NCBI RefSeq assembly: GCF_018137965.1
Contig: NZ_CP073100.1
Coordinates: forward strand, 3,359,754-3,423,753
Direction of reading: 5' to 3'
Length of the DNA: 64,000 nucleotides
Source of the DNA: Luteolibacter ambystomatis
GTDB lineage: Bacteria; Verrucomicrobiota; Verrucomicrobiia; Verrucomicrobiales; Akkermansiaceae
Shown here: positions 28,583 through 37,561 of the stretch, in pieces
Position numbering within the stretch: position 1 is the stretch's first letter
How the letters are laid out: every line of letters begins with the position of its first letter
Made by a program: the position numbers and the translations under genes
The notes under the pieces: model-generated
The model's input: only the letters and a program-made list of their open reading frames with translations
Databases searched by the model: none
What the model was told of the DNA's origin: nothing

Positions 28583-31500
28583 ATGGCGAGACGTTTCCTC
28601 CAGCTCCTGCCCTGTCTTCTGCTCAGCTCCATCGGCATCGCGAAGCCCCTGAAGCCGGACGTCGACAAGTTGATCGACCCCGATACCCAGGAGGCGGAGA
28701 TCCGCCGGGTGCTGGATGCATCCAAAAGCGACGCCCTCACCTCCTACCGCCTCCACTGGAGCCCTCAATTTCACGAAGCCCCGCCCCTCATCGTGCTTGC
28801 AGCAGACAATGGGTGGTCCCGGATTTCTTCCTCTTTCGAGGACTATCCTCCGGTGGAAAATCCAGCGGAGCTCTTCGGCGAGGACCGGGTGGCAGGTAGG
28901 ATTCCCGGGCTGAGCCGCCCCAGCTTGGCTCCCCTGAACGACGTCCGAGTGCATGTTTTCGACCGGCAGGGAAACACTCCTGCCGCTTGGAAAGACCGCG
29001 GCTTCGGCGTCAGCGGCTATCTCTGCGACTTCAACAACGACGACACCCTCGATCTGGCCGAAGTCGAAAACCATGATCTTTTCGTCAACAACCGGCAGCA
29101 TGAAATTTCGGTGGTGACGATCACCACGATCGAAGCCAACCCACGGATGCTTGGACAGATCGTCTTCAACTGCCGTCCCAGTGATGCGGAAGGCGAAGAC
29201 GACTGGACCGTGTCCTGCGAGCATCTCGATCAGGAAGGATCGCCCGTGCTTTCCTTCGGCCCATCCGGCGGTCGCAACGAACGCGAACACCATCAATTCC
29301 TGATTCATTGGGATTCACAGAAAAAGGAATTCGCGATTCTCCAGGCACCGGAAGACGAGCCTTCCCACCGCCACCTCCGGCTTCTTGGCTCCAAGGAGGC
29401 TCTCGACTCGTTCGCCAAGGGAAACGGGCTCGGCTATCCGGTCCGGCCCTCATCGGAGCAACGGGAGAAACTCCCCACTCCCCAGAAACCCTACGAGTTC
29501 CGCTCCCTGAAGGACTCTCCCGATCAGGATTTGCTCTCTTTTTTCAAAGGCAAACCGCGCAACAACGACCGCTTCGAGCGTGGCTCGCCTCTTTCTCTTC
29601 CCGAGAATTTCTGGCACCTCGACCCAAAGGAGGCGGCTCTCGCCCTCGTCAAAGCCAACAGCGATTCCACCCAACGTTTCCGCTGGCAACTGGCGGTGGA
29701 TGCCCGCCCGCCCGCAGCTCCGCCCACGAGCGGTTGGCTGGTTTTCGATGGCAGCTCCGCCCCTTGTTACAGCTTCAGCACGGCCGGCATCGCCCTCCGC
29801 TTCGGGGTGTCGGACTCGTGGCTGCTGGTTAAGGAATCCAATCACCAGGGCGGTGTCGGAGCGGACGCCTTCGTGGATAGCCCGGCCTACCGGGTTCAGA
29901 TCATCCCCTTGTCCCTGGCTGAGGGCCGCTTTCTGGCCGACACGATCTACTGGATGAACCGTATCCGTTCCGTCGATACTCTTCTTCCCGCGGAACGCAA
30001 CCAGCCTGGCCGCTTCCAAAGCAGCGCCGATGGCTTCGGAACCCTCTCTCTTTTCCCCGATGGCATGCCTGCGGAGAAAGTCGCCACCGGCACGGTGACT
30101 TTGTTCCAATCCACCGCCACCGTTGGAACCGGCTACGATCGTCAGAGCTTCCTCAATCTCACTTCCTGGCTTCTCAAGCGCGCATTGCCCGGGCACCTGA
30201 AGGATCGTTGGCAACAAACCGATCCCATCGAACCCCGTAGTTTGATGACTCCCCTCAAGGAACGGCTGGCCGAAAGACAATCAGCGGAATCGAGGAAACA
30301 ACTCGAATCCACCATCCTAACCATCCTCCGCCGCCATGCCTCGGATTCCATACCGGCATCCGTTCTCGCAGAGCTTGTCGGCTATGCAGGCGAAGAAAGG
30401 CTGGTCGGTCTCGTGGAAGAACTGAAGACCCTACAGGCCACGTTGAAACCGGAAACGGCCGAAGAACGCGAACTCGCGGAACTCGATCGGAAGTTCGCCC
30501 CGAATGGCCTCGATCTCCCCTTCGATGGCGAAGAGAAGCCCGCGGATGCAAAGCTCCGGCAACGGCGCGAAACGCTCCAATCGAAATACGAGTTCCATCC
30601 CTCGCACACGCTTCGAAAGCCTGTCGGGTCGGCCCTTCGCCAACTCCGGATGGCCCGCGATCCGGGCCTCCTGATGAAGGAAGGCGCCAAACAAGAAGCG
30701 CTGTCCTATTGGGCGCTCAAGGTGCTCCAGTTCGACTATCCGGAAATCCATGCGGAAATCCTGATCGAGCGCTTCCACAAGGAAGAACTGGCCGACCGCC
30801 GCAGCATCTTCAGGGTCCTGGCCTCATCGAAGCCCGCGAAGGCCGCGGAACTGGTCACATTCATGACACCAGCACAGCAACGGGATCTTGCTCCGGAGCT
30901 GACCGATTTCGAACTGGAGAATACTCCGGAGGCCGCCTTGAAGCGCGTCCCCGATCTTCTGAAAATCCTCGCGGACAGGAATCGGGAAATACTCACCCGG
31001 CAAAAGGCCATGGCCAGCCTTGCGAAGCTCACGCTCTCGTCTGGCGATGAAGCGGAATGCGAACGTCTCCTGCTCCGGGAACTGGATGATCCGCAGAAGG
31101 CCCAGTTTGGATCGACTACTCTTCCAGATGCGGTGGAGGCCTTATCCCATCTCCCCAACGCCTCCAAGCACCTCAAACGGATAGAGGGACTTCCGACCAA
31201 GGAATTCCGCATGGCGGACATCGTGATGGATGCCGTCAGCCGGGCCAGCATGGGTCGGCAGGACCGGCAGGATCACCTGTTGCGATTGATCGGACCCAGG
31301 TTTGAGAAAAACGAGAATCTCAACAACGATCTGTTTTGGACGGTGCTGGCCTTCGATCTCAGATCCCTGGCACCCAAGCTCGTCGATCTGGCGACTGAAA
31401 ACAGCAGCATCGAAGATGGCTACGGAGCGAATATCTTCAGCGGCGGAACCCCCATCAACGCAGCGGGCCACCATTTCCATGCGGCCCGCATCATCACCGC

Positions 31501-31759
31501 GCTTTGGAAGGAAACCGATCCGGAAACCCTCGCGCGCATGTGGACTGCGCTCGCATTGGCAGAGCGCCTCAGCGGCGATGACCGTGACGTGGCATCGGTT
31601 TCCGGATCGCTCGAAAGCCGCACCAAACAGGCTTTGCTTCGCATTCCTCCGGAAAAGCGCCAGCTGCTGGTGGAAGGATTGATCACCGCGGCCGGCATGG
31701 ATGACTACAATGCCGCCACCATCGTGTGGCTGGGAAAACTCGCGAAAGAAGGATCGTAA
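28583..31759 (+). CDS. Large exported protein of unknown function (1058 aa)
   Basis: I do not recognise this gene. The start at 28583 opens a signal peptide (MARRFLQLLPCLLLSSIGIA). The N-terminal third is beta-rich and includes a Ca-binding-like loop in GYLCDFNNDDTLDLAEVEN. The middle has VGTGYDRQSFLNLTSWLLKR. The C-terminal half (about 600-1058) is helical and built of repeated pairs resembling HEAT/ARM units, e.g. ELVTFMTPAQQRDLAPELT and DALSHLP-type turns. No catalytic motif stands out. It is preceded by the bamA terminator, so it is an independent unit. A REP-like hairpin touches its stop. Confidence 0.7.
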   Translation: MARRFLQLLPCLLLSSIGIAKPLKPDVDKLIDPDTQEAEIRRVLDASKSDALTSYRLHWSPQFHEAPPLIVLAADNGWSRISSSFEDYPPVENPAELFGEDRVAGRIPGLSRPSLAPLNDVRVHVFDRQGNTPAAWKDRGFGVSGYLCDFNNDDTLDLAEVENHDLFVNNRQHEISVVTITTIEANPRMLGQIVFNCRPSDAEGEDDWTVSCEHLDQEGSPVLSFGPSGGRNEREHHQFLIHWDSQKKEFAILQAPEDEPSHRHLRLLGSKEALDSFAKGNGLGYPVRPSSEQREKLPTPQKPYEFRSLKDSPDQDLLSFFKGKPRNNDRFERGSPLSLPENFWHLDPKEAALALVKANSDSTQRFRWQLAVDARPPAAPPTSGWLVFDGSSAPCYSFSTAGIALRFGVSDSWLLVKESNHQGGVGADAFVDSPAYRVQIIPLSLAEGRFLADTIYWMNRIRSVDTLLPAERNQPGRFQSSADGFGTLSLFPDGMPAEKVATGTVTLFQSTATVGTGYDRQSFLNLTSWLLKRALPGHLKDRWQQTDPIEPRSLMTPLKERLAERQSAESRKQLESTILTILRRHASDSIPASVLAELVGYAGEERLVGLVEELKTLQATLKPETAEERELAELDRKFAPNGLDLPFDGEEKPADAKLRQRRETLQSKYEFHPSHTLRKPVGSALRQLRMARDPGLLMKEGAKQEALSYWALKVLQFDYPEIHAEILIERFHKEELADRRSIFRVLASSKPAKAAELVTFMTPAQQRDLAPELTDFELENTPEAALKRVPDLLKILADRNREILTRQKAMASLAKLTLSSGDEAECERLLLRELDDPQKAQFGSTTLPDAVEALSHLPNASKHLKRIEGLPTKEFRMADIVMDAVSRASMGRQDRQDHLLRLIGPRFEKNENLNNDLFWTVLAFDLRSLAPKLVDLATENSSIEDGYGANIFSGGTPINAAGHHFHAARIITALWKETDPETLARMWTALALAERLSGDDRDVASVSGSLESRTKQALLRIPPEKRQLLVEGLITAAGMDDYNAATIVWLGKLAKEGS

Positions 31760-31779
31760 CTGAAGTCGTGAGACTTCAG
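31760..31779. repeat. Perfect 8-bp hairpin, possible REP-like element
   Basis: CTGAAGTC and GACTTCAG form an 8-bp stem on the loop GTGA, starting one base after a stop codon and preceded by GTAA. No T-run follows, so it is not a normal terminator. It resembles the GTAG-hairpin unit at 48142 in layout, not in sequence. Confidence 0.35.
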
Positions 31780-31813
31780 GCAGGGTGCAATCCCGAGGTC
31801 GCCCGCAATAATT

Positions 31814-32668
31814 TCACTTCGCGATGATCTCCACCGGCGTCTGATCCGCCAATCGCAGCCCCTGCCCTTCCACGCTCCGCTTCACATAACCTAACAGAAC
31901 CCTGCGGGCATTCGCGACAATCGGCGAGACGCTGGTGATCACTCCGGCTTCAGTTCCCTCAGCTGTGAGCAATGCATCCCCCGCCACACAAGCCACGGAC
32001 TCCGGCACCACCAGCTTCGTAAGCCGACGATTCACCTTCCCCGCCGACTTGATCCGCGAAATCACTTCCTGGCCGATGTAGCAGCCCTTCGCATAGGAAA
32101 TGTCCGTGCGATCCAATCCTGCTTCCGGTGGCAGCATACCAGCTTCGAGCTCTTTCCCCCACGCCGGGATTCCGGCCGCGATACGCGCGGCCTCCGTTTC
32201 ATCGGAGGACCATGCGGGAAGATTCTCCGCCGGATGCGATTCTCCGCACGGAATCCAAACATCCCAACCCGGAACACTGATGCGGTTGATCGCAACCGCA
32301 TATGCATTCCCTTCGCAGACGGGAGCTTCGCCACCCGTCACATGAATGCGCTTCCATTCCTCCGAGATGTCCACGATCTCCGCATCATCCGCGATCAGAT
32401 AGCGATCCAACCGCATGAGCAATCCATCCGCACCTTCGTGATCGCAGGAAACCCGCAGCACGCCACCGGGACGACCGTGGATCGCAACGCGGAATTGCAG
32501 CTTCCCCTTCGCGTCCGTGACACAGGCATGCAGCGACTTCGTGGCATCGCCCGCGAGTCGCACATCCTGCGTAACCTGCCCGTTCAGATAGCGCGATCCA
32601 TCCGGCCCGCGGACTTCCAACAGGACGGGCGCGGGCAATTCCAACCGGCGCGGTTCGGCGGAGCTCAC
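31814..32668 (-). CDS. ygfZ: YgfZ/GcvT-domain folate-binding protein
   Basis: YgfZ-type proteins bind folate and help repair or assemble certain iron-sulfur enzymes. The signature KGCYIGQEVISRI (Cys near residue 196) is present, as are the N-terminal RYLNGQVTQDV and the C-terminal GYVKRSVEGQG. The product is 284 residues starting at GTG 32668, which overlaps the upstream stop as GTGA (32665-32668). An extended frame beyond that start is antisense-free overlap with the dehydrogenase and unlikely. It is the last gene of a three-gene coupled series. Confidence 0.87.
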   Translation of the reverse strand: MSSAEPRRLELPAPVLLEVRGPDGSRYLNGQVTQDVRLAGDATKSLHACVTDAKGKLQFRVAIHGRPGGVLRVSCDHEGADGLLMRLDRYLIADDAEIVDISEEWKRIHVTGGEAPVCEGNAYAVAINRISVPGWDVWIPCGESHPAENLPAWSSDETEAARIAAGIPAWGKELEAGMLPPEAGLDRTDISYAKGCYIGQEVISRIKSAGKVNRRLTKLVVPESVACVAGDALLTAEGTEAGVITSVSPIVANARRVLLGYVKRSVEGQGLRLADQTPVEIIAK

Positions 32669-33516
32669 TGGTAGGCTTTGGCGAGGGCTGAGTAATCCAG
32701 ATCGGCCAGGCCATCGGCGCACAGCGCGGCCATACGGGCGGATACCGCGTCGATCGCAGGCGTTTCCAAACCGGATTCGGCGGCCAGCGCACGGACGTAG
32801 CGGCTGTCCTTCTCCATATTTCCCAGCGAGAAATGCGTGTCGTAGTCGCCGCTGGCCATGGTCGGCAGCTTCATGCCGGAGAGCACGGAGGCACAGGCAT
32901 TCTTCGAAACGGCGCTGATGAAATTCTCCGGCGCGATGCCATTCGCCGTCGCCACCGCCAGCGCCTCGGACAAGGCTTGGACCGTGCAGGCGGAAATCAG
33001 GTTGGTGGCCAGCTTCACGATGGTCGCCGCGCCCACTTCGCCGCAGGGGATGAGATCCTTCGCCGTCACCCGCAGGTACGGCTCCGCCTCCTCCAGTAGC
33101 TCCGGATTACCAGAAGTATAGTAAACGAGCTGCCCGCCTTCCGAGGCGACCTTGCTGCCGGTGAACGGCACATCGAGAAAATCCGCCCCCACTTCCGCGC
33201 AGCGTGCGGCGATCCAGCGGGTGGTCTCCACATCCAGAGTGGAATGATTCAGCACCACCATGCCCGGTTTCAGCCCCGGCAGGATCGCCTCGACCGTGGC
33301 CCGCACCGCCGGAGAATCCTTCAGGTAGATTGAAATCCAACGCACACCCTCGATCGCGGCCAGCACGGACGATTCCTCGCCCGGCAGCCCCTTCGGCGTG
33401 CGGTTCCACGCTTTCACAGACCACCCGGCATCCCGCAGACGCCCGTATGCGCGTGATCCGATGATCCCCAGCCCCAGCACCGCAGCGGGTGCTTTCTCCA
33501 ATTCCGTATGGCTCAT
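32665..33516 (-). CDS. NAD(P)-dependent beta-hydroxyacid dehydrogenase
   Basis: This 283-residue enzyme belongs to the 3-hydroxyisobutyrate dehydrogenase / tartronate semialdehyde reductase family. The Rossmann N-terminus reads AAVLGLGIIGSRAYGRL with NRTP as the cofactor-choice turn, which favours NADP. The family motifs are seen: LNHSTLDVETTR, FLDVPFTGSKVASEGGQLVY and the catalytic-Lys helix VKLATNLI. Closest style is the GLYR or HIBADH-like imine reductase group; the substrate cannot be fixed. It is coupled by overlaps to both neighbours. Confidence 0.88.
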   Translation of the reverse strand: MSHTELEKAPAAVLGLGIIGSRAYGRLRDAGWSVKAWNRTPKGLPGEESSVLAAIEGVRWISIYLKDSPAVRATVEAILPGLKPGMVVLNHSTLDVETTRWIAARCAEVGADFLDVPFTGSKVASEGGQLVYYTSGNPELLEEAEPYLRVTAKDLIPCGEVGAATIVKLATNLISACTVQALSEALAVATANGIAPENFISAVSKNACASVLSGMKLPTMASGDYDTHFSLGNMEKDSRYVRALAAESGLETPAIDAVSARMAALCADGLADLDYSALAKAYQ

Positions 33517-34346
33517 TTCTGTCGTTGCAGGGCGAGTTCCACCAGCTTGTCGGACTGCTTCTTGATCTCCGCCACTTTCGCGGCGGTCGGGACCTCCTTG
33601 TCCTCCAGCACCATTTCATGGCGCAGGCCGGAGAGAATGTCGCGCATCGCCATGTAATTCGTGCGTTCGGAAATCCGCGGCTCCAGACCGGCAACCGACT
33701 CGGTATAATAGTCGGCGATGTCCTCACGCATGATCAGCTTGGCCCGCTCCGGGGTGAACTGCTTCTCCACCGCACCGGCGGAGACATTCAGGGCGTGGAC
33801 CCAGCCGCCGAGGGAAATCAGGTGGGCAAGGTCGGCATCGCGGAGGGCGACCAGCTCGCGCTCGACATCCTTCTGGGTGGCGGCGAGCTCCTTTTTCAAC
33901 TGATCGACCTTCTGCTCCTTCGCGCTCTCCAGCAGGCTGGCGGCATGGCGGTTGACCCGGTCGCCCGCGCCGAGCGCCTTGCCGTAGCGGGTCAGGTCGG
34001 AGGCCAGAGACTCCACCTTTTCCATCTGGCCCGCTTGAACGATCAGGAAGCCGTCCGCGATCAGGAAACCCAGCTCGATCGCGAGATCCGCGCGATCCAG
34101 TGGCATGCGCGCCGCCTGCTTGCGGTCCGAGTCATTGACCGGCAGCGGAGCCAGGCCATTGAGGGTATCGAACAATTTACCGATGGACGGCGCGGTGAAC
34201 TCGTTGATTCCCAATTCCTCACGCACATGAGGATCATCCACCAGATCCGCGGGGATCGGATTCTTATCCTTGCCCTCCACCTCGTCGGCGGAAGCAGGCA
34301 GGCACAGGGCCGCCAGCAATCCCATCAGTGCGATCGGTAATTTCAC
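33513..34346 (-). CDS. Exported helical protein of unknown function
   Basis: I do not recognise a named family. The likely start is GTG at 34346, giving VKLPIALMGLLAALCLPASA as signal peptide and a 277-residue protein. The mature part is mainly helical; a coiled-coil stretch lies near residues 140-175 (AKEQKVDQLKKELAATQKDV). A fairly well ordered C-terminal half follows (GGWVHALNVSAGAVEKQF). It is the first gene of the coupled set with the dehydrogenase and YgfZ. Confidence 0.68.
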   Translation of the reverse strand: MKLPIALMGLLAALCLPASADEVEGKDKNPIPADLVDDPHVREELGINEFTAPSIGKLFDTLNGLAPLPVNDSDRKQAARMPLDRADLAIELGFLIADGFLIVQAGQMEKVESLASDLTRYGKALGAGDRVNRHAASLLESAKEQKVDQLKKELAATQKDVERELVALRDADLAHLISLGGWVHALNVSAGAVEKQFTPERAKLIMREDIADYYTESVAGLEPRISERTNYMAMRDILSGLRHEMVLEDKEVPTAAKVAEIKKQSDKLVELALQRQK

Positions 34347-34593
34347 ACCCGGATGCTGACACCGCCCCGCCCTTTCCGCAATCGGCAATCATGGGGACCA
34401 AGCGCCCCTCACCAAGCCGACCCAGCCCTTCCGGCTTGACTCCGCGGGCCGGTTCTGGTGGCCTCCGGCAGGGCGGCCTCGATTGATTTCCAGTCCGTTC
34501 CGTATCCGCGTCGCCGATCGCCGGATTTCCTCGTAAATTCCGGCTCCCGCTGACACGCCTCATCCTTTTCTCCCGTAACCCGCTCTTCACGTC

Positions 34594-36093
34594 ATGGATT
34601 GGACCTCCCCGCTCTGGTATGCCAGCTACCTCATCGTGCTCATCGGCCTCTCCGGCTATGGGTTCCACCGGCTGACGATCGTCTATCTCTACCTGAAGCA
34701 CTCGCGGAACAAGCCGCAGCCGAAGAAGCCCTTCGAGGTGCTTCCGCTGGTGACCGTCCAGCTTCCGGTCTTCAATGAAATGTACGTGGTGGACCGCCTC
34801 CTCGATTCCGTGGCGGCCATCGACTACCCGAAGGACAAGCTCCAGATCCAGATCCTGGACGACTCCACGGACGACACCGTGGCGATCTGCGCCGCCGGGG
34901 CCGAGCGCCTGCGCGCCCAGGGCTTCGACGCCGAGCACATCCACCGCACCGACCGCACCGGCTTCAAGGCCGGGGCGCTGGAAAACGGCACCAAGTTCGC
35001 CAAGGGCGACTACCTGTTCATCCTCGATGCCGACTTCGTCCCGAATCCGGACGTGCTCCAAAAGACCATCCATTTCTTCAGCGATGACCGCATCGGCATG
35101 ATCCAGACCCGCTGGGGCCACCTGAACCGCACCTTCAACGTCCTGACCCGTATCCAGGCCATGTTCCTGGACGGCCACCTGGAGCTGGAACAGACCGCCC
35201 GCAACCGCAGCGGCCGCTTCTTCACCTTCAACGGCACCGCCGGCATCTGGCGCAAGTGCTGCATCGCCGACGCCGGCGGCTGGGAGCATGACACCCTCAC
35301 GGAGGACATGGACCTCAGCTACCGCGCCCAGCTCAAGGGCTGGCGCTTCATCTTCCTCAATGACGTGGAGACCCCGGCCGAGCTGCCGGTGGACATGGAC
35401 GGCTTCAAGAGCCAGCAGCACCGCTGGACGAAGGGCTCCATCCAGGTCTGCAAGAAGGTCCTGCCCGCGATCTGGCGCAGCAATGTCCCGCTGCCGGTGA
35501 AACTCGAGGCCACGGCCCACCTGACCTCGAACTTCGCCTACCTGATGTTGATCTGCCTGTGCTTCCTGATCTACCCGAACCAGCACGGCGTGAACCACCT
35601 CGGCCCGATCGGCTACTATGTGGTGAACGGCTCGATCTTCTTCTTCTCCTCCGTCTCGGTGGCGATGTTCTACTTCATGTCCCAGAAGGCGCTCCGCCCG
35701 GGTTCCTGGTGGAAGGAAATCCCCTATCTTCCGCTCCTGCTGGCCCTCGGCATCGGCATGTCGATCAGCAATGCCAAGGCCGTGCTGGAAGCCATCTTCA
35801 ACCACCAGACCGCCTTCATCCGCACCCCGAAATACGGTGATCAGCAGAAGAAGACGGATTGGAAAAAGAGCAGCTACAAGGCTATGAAGACTCTCACTCC
35901 GGTCGTCGAACTGCTGTTCGCATTCTTCTTCCTCTTTGTGGTTGTGGAAGCTGCGATGAATGGAAACTGGGCCTCCACGATTCTTCTGCTTCCATTCCCG
36001 GTCGGATTCTTTTATACATCTCTTTCGTCACTCGCCCGCCTGCTTCCCCAAGGCCGTGCTGAAACACAAATCGTGTCCCGCAACGATCCTTGA
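34594..36093 (+). CDS. Membrane glycosyltransferase family 2 (cellulose-synthase-like)
   Basis: The 499-residue processive-type glycosyltransferase has an N-terminal membrane helix (WYASYLIVLIGLSGYGF) and a GT-A domain. All four catalytic signatures are present: ILDDSTDDT, the metal-binding FILDADFVP, LTEDMDLSYRA and QQHRWTKG (Q-x-x-RW). Four or more membrane helices follow, starting near residue 310. The pattern matches CSLA/CSLC and bacterial glucan or mannan synthases. It would polymerise or transfer sugar at the inner membrane. The L,D-transpeptidase gene follows after 4 bp. The 205-bp gap upstream, divergent from the exported-protein gene, holds the presumed promoter but no clear boxes. 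Confidence 0.9.
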   Translation: MDWTSPLWYASYLIVLIGLSGYGFHRLTIVYLYLKHSRNKPQPKKPFEVLPLVTVQLPVFNEMYVVDRLLDSVAAIDYPKDKLQIQILDDSTDDTVAICAAGAERLRAQGFDAEHIHRTDRTGFKAGALENGTKFAKGDYLFILDADFVPNPDVLQKTIHFFSDDRIGMIQTRWGHLNRTFNVLTRIQAMFLDGHLELEQTARNRSGRFFTFNGTAGIWRKCCIADAGGWEHDTLTEDMDLSYRAQLKGWRFIFLNDVETPAELPVDMDGFKSQQHRWTKGSIQVCKKVLPAIWRSNVPLPVKLEATAHLTSNFAYLMLICLCFLIYPNQHGVNHLGPIGYYVVNGSIFFFSSVSVAMFYFMSQKALRPGSWWKEIPYLPLLLALGIGMSISNAKAVLEAIFNHQTAFIRTPKYGDQQKKTDWKKSSYKAMKTLTPVVELLFAFFFLFVVVEAAMNGNWASTILLLPFPVGFFYTSLSSLARLLPQGRAETQIVSRNDP

Positions 36094-36097
36094 TACC

Positions 36098-36703
36098 ATG
36101 TATGGCAAACTGCTGAGAAACACCCTTCTCCCCTTTTCCTCCCTGCTTCTCGCGCTGGGTCTGGCCAGCTGCGGCTCGACATCCAAAGACACCCGCAACA
36201 AGGTGTTGGTGAGCGTCCGCGATCAAAAAATGATGCTGATGCAGGACAACAAGCCGGTGAAGACCTACAAGGTCTCCACCTCCAAGTTCGGCATCGGTGA
36301 CAAGCCGGGCAGCAACTGCACCCCTCTGGGCCACCTTGAGGTGGCTTCCAAGATCGGTGACAGCTTCCCCTCCGGCACCGTCATCAAGAATCGCCGCCCC
36401 ACCGGCGAGATCCTCAAGCCGAACGCGCCGGGCCGCGATCCCATCGTCAGCCGCATCATGTGGCTGAAGGGAACGGACAAGGCCAACAAGAACACCTTTG
36501 GCCGCTGCATCTACATCCACGGCACCGCTGAGGAATGGCGTCTCGGCACCCCGGCCTCCTACGGCTGTATCCGCATGGCCTCCAAGGACGTGATCGACCT
36601 TTACAAGCGCCTCGGCGTGGGTGCGGATGTCCACGTGATGCGGGATTCGCTGGACTCCGTCCAGCCGGTGAAATCCTACGCCTCGGTCGCCTCGAATCAC
36701 TGA
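36098..36703 (+). CDS. L,D-transpeptidase (YkuD) lipoprotein
   Basis: This lipoprotein has a signal ending LGLASCGSTS (Cys at about residue 24) and a YkuD catalytic domain. The catalytic motif is YIHGTAEEWRLGTPASYGCI, with His at about 141 and the nucleophilic Cys at about 157, followed by R-M. The enzyme forms 3-3 peptidoglycan cross-links or attaches proteins to the wall, in the periplasm. The ATG at 36098 starts 4 bp after the glycosyltransferase stop, so they are probably one operon. Confidence 0.93.
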   Translation: MYGKLLRNTLLPFSSLLLALGLASCGSTSKDTRNKVLVSVRDQKMMLMQDNKPVKTYKVSTSKFGIGDKPGSNCTPLGHLEVASKIGDSFPSGTVIKNRRPTGEILKPNAPGRDPIVSRIMWLKGTDKANKNTFGRCIYIHGTAEEWRLGTPASYGCIRMASKDVIDLYKRLGVGADVHVMRDSLDSVQPVKSYASVASNH

Positions 36704-36739
36704 TCCGGCCTCTGCGTTGGGATTTCCCGACGCAGAAGC

Positions 36740-36767
36740 TTGACAGAATCCACTCTGTAACTATCTT
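36740..36767 (+). promoter_or_regulatory. Sigma-70-type promoter for rpsT
   Basis: A perfect -35 box TTGACA (36740-36745), a 16-base spacer and TATCTT (36762-36767) lie about 45 bp before the rpsT start. This is the best promoter-like sequence in the window. Confidence 0.6.
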
Positions 36768-36812
36768 TCGCGCCCCGCCCGTCCGGGGCATCAACCAGCT
36801 TTTCCCACTACC

Positions 36813-37076
36813 ATGGCCAACACCAAGTCCGCCCAGAAGCGCTCCCGCCAGACGATCGTGCGCACCGAGCGCAACCGCGCCGAGAAGAGCCGCGTGAAGA
36901 CCCTTCGCAAGAAGGCCCTCACCGCCATCGCCGCCGGTGACAAGGCCGCCGCCGCCGAAGCCGTCAATGCATTCTCCTCCGCGGTTGACAAGGCCGCCAA
37001 GCGCAACCTCATTCACCCGAACAAGGCTGCGAACCTGAAGAGCAAGACCGCCAAGGCGATCGCTGCCATCGCCTGA
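36813..37076 (+). CDS. rpsT: 30S ribosomal protein S20
   Basis: The 87-residue basic protein starts MANTKSAQKRSRQTIVRTER and has the three-helix S20 pattern: VKTLRKKALTAIA, DKAAKRNLIHPNKAANLKSK. It binds 16S rRNA in the small subunit. It is monocistronic between its own promoter and a hairpin terminator. No Shine-Dalgarno is visible before the ATG. Confidence 0.98.
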   Translation: MANTKSAQKRSRQTIVRTERNRAEKSRVKTLRKKALTAIAAGDKAAAAEAVNAFSSAVDKAAKRNLIHPNKAANLKSKTAKAIAAIA

Positions 37077-37099
37077 AACGGCGCCCCGGACAAACGATT

Positions 37100-37132
37100 A
37101 AAAGCGGACCGGGCTCCCGGTGCCGCTTTTTT
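37100..37132 (+). terminator. Rho-independent terminator after rpsT
   Basis: AAAAGCGGACCGGG pairs with CCCGGTGCCGCTTTT with one bulged G on a 2-base loop, ending in a T-run at 37127-37132. Confidence 0.9.
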
Positions 37133-37149
37133 CGTGTAACGCCCCGACC

Positions 37150-37389
37150 ATGTCGAAACCCGCTCCAACTCCCGATCCCTCCCGCGAGCAGAAGGCCGCG
37201 CGGATCGCCGCGAACCCCTCCGCCTACAAGGTATGCGAGGGCTGCGACTCGATCGTGGGCGCGGGAGCCGCGCTATGCCCGAACTGCCACAGCTTCCGCT
37301 TCGACATCCGCGCGGACCGGGTGGTGAAGCAGGCCCTTTTCCTCGGCGCGCGTGAACAAAGTTCCGTCACGGCGGAAGATATCAGTTGA
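37150..37389 (+). CDS. Small zinc-ribbon protein
   Basis: The 79-residue product starts at ATG 37150, right after the rpsT terminator. Two CxxC knuckles (VCEGCDSI and LCPNCHSF) should bind one zinc ion. The C-terminus RADRVVKQALFLGAREQ is a helix. Function is unknown; a nucleic-acid or protein adaptor is the usual guess for such ribbons. tRNA-Gly follows 40 bp downstream. Confidence 0.75.
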   Translation: MSKPAPTPDPSREQKAARIAANPSAYKVCEGCDSIVGAGAALCPNCHSFRFDIRADRVVKQALFLGAREQSSVTAEDIS

Positions 37390-37428
37390 TCATCGCGCGG
37401 GTTCCGGCGTAAAACGCCGCCCCGCAAC

Positions 37429-37503
37429 GCGGGCGTAGCTCAGTGGTAGAGCGCCACCTTGCCAAGGTGGATGTCGTGAGTTCGAATCTCATCGCCCGCT
37501 CCA
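37429..37503 (+). tRNA. tRNA-Gly (anticodon GCC)
   Basis: Acceptor arms GCGGGCG and CGCCCGC pair over 7 bp. The anticodon stem CCACC/GGTGG carries the loop TTGCCAA, giving GCC. The T arm has GTTCGAATC. The CCA end is encoded at 37501-37503. Confidence 0.97.
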
Positions 37504-37510
37504 TTTTCCC

Positions 37511-37548
37511 AAACAAAAAGGATGCCTCTCCAGGCGTCCTTTTTGTTT
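37511..37548. terminator. Bidirectional terminator between tRNA-Gly and convergent lipoprotein gene
   Basis: A 16-bp stem (37511-37526 with 37533-37548, one G-T pair) on a 6-base loop. Runs of T appear after the stem on both strands, so it can serve the tRNA on the plus strand and the gene ending at 37562 on the minus strand. Confidence 0.92.
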
Positions 37549-37561
37549 CACCGGCAGAGGA

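Noticed and set aside
26085..28583. An 832-codon open frame antisense to bamA
   Set aside because: It is a shadow of the well-supported bamA gene and crosses its terminator.
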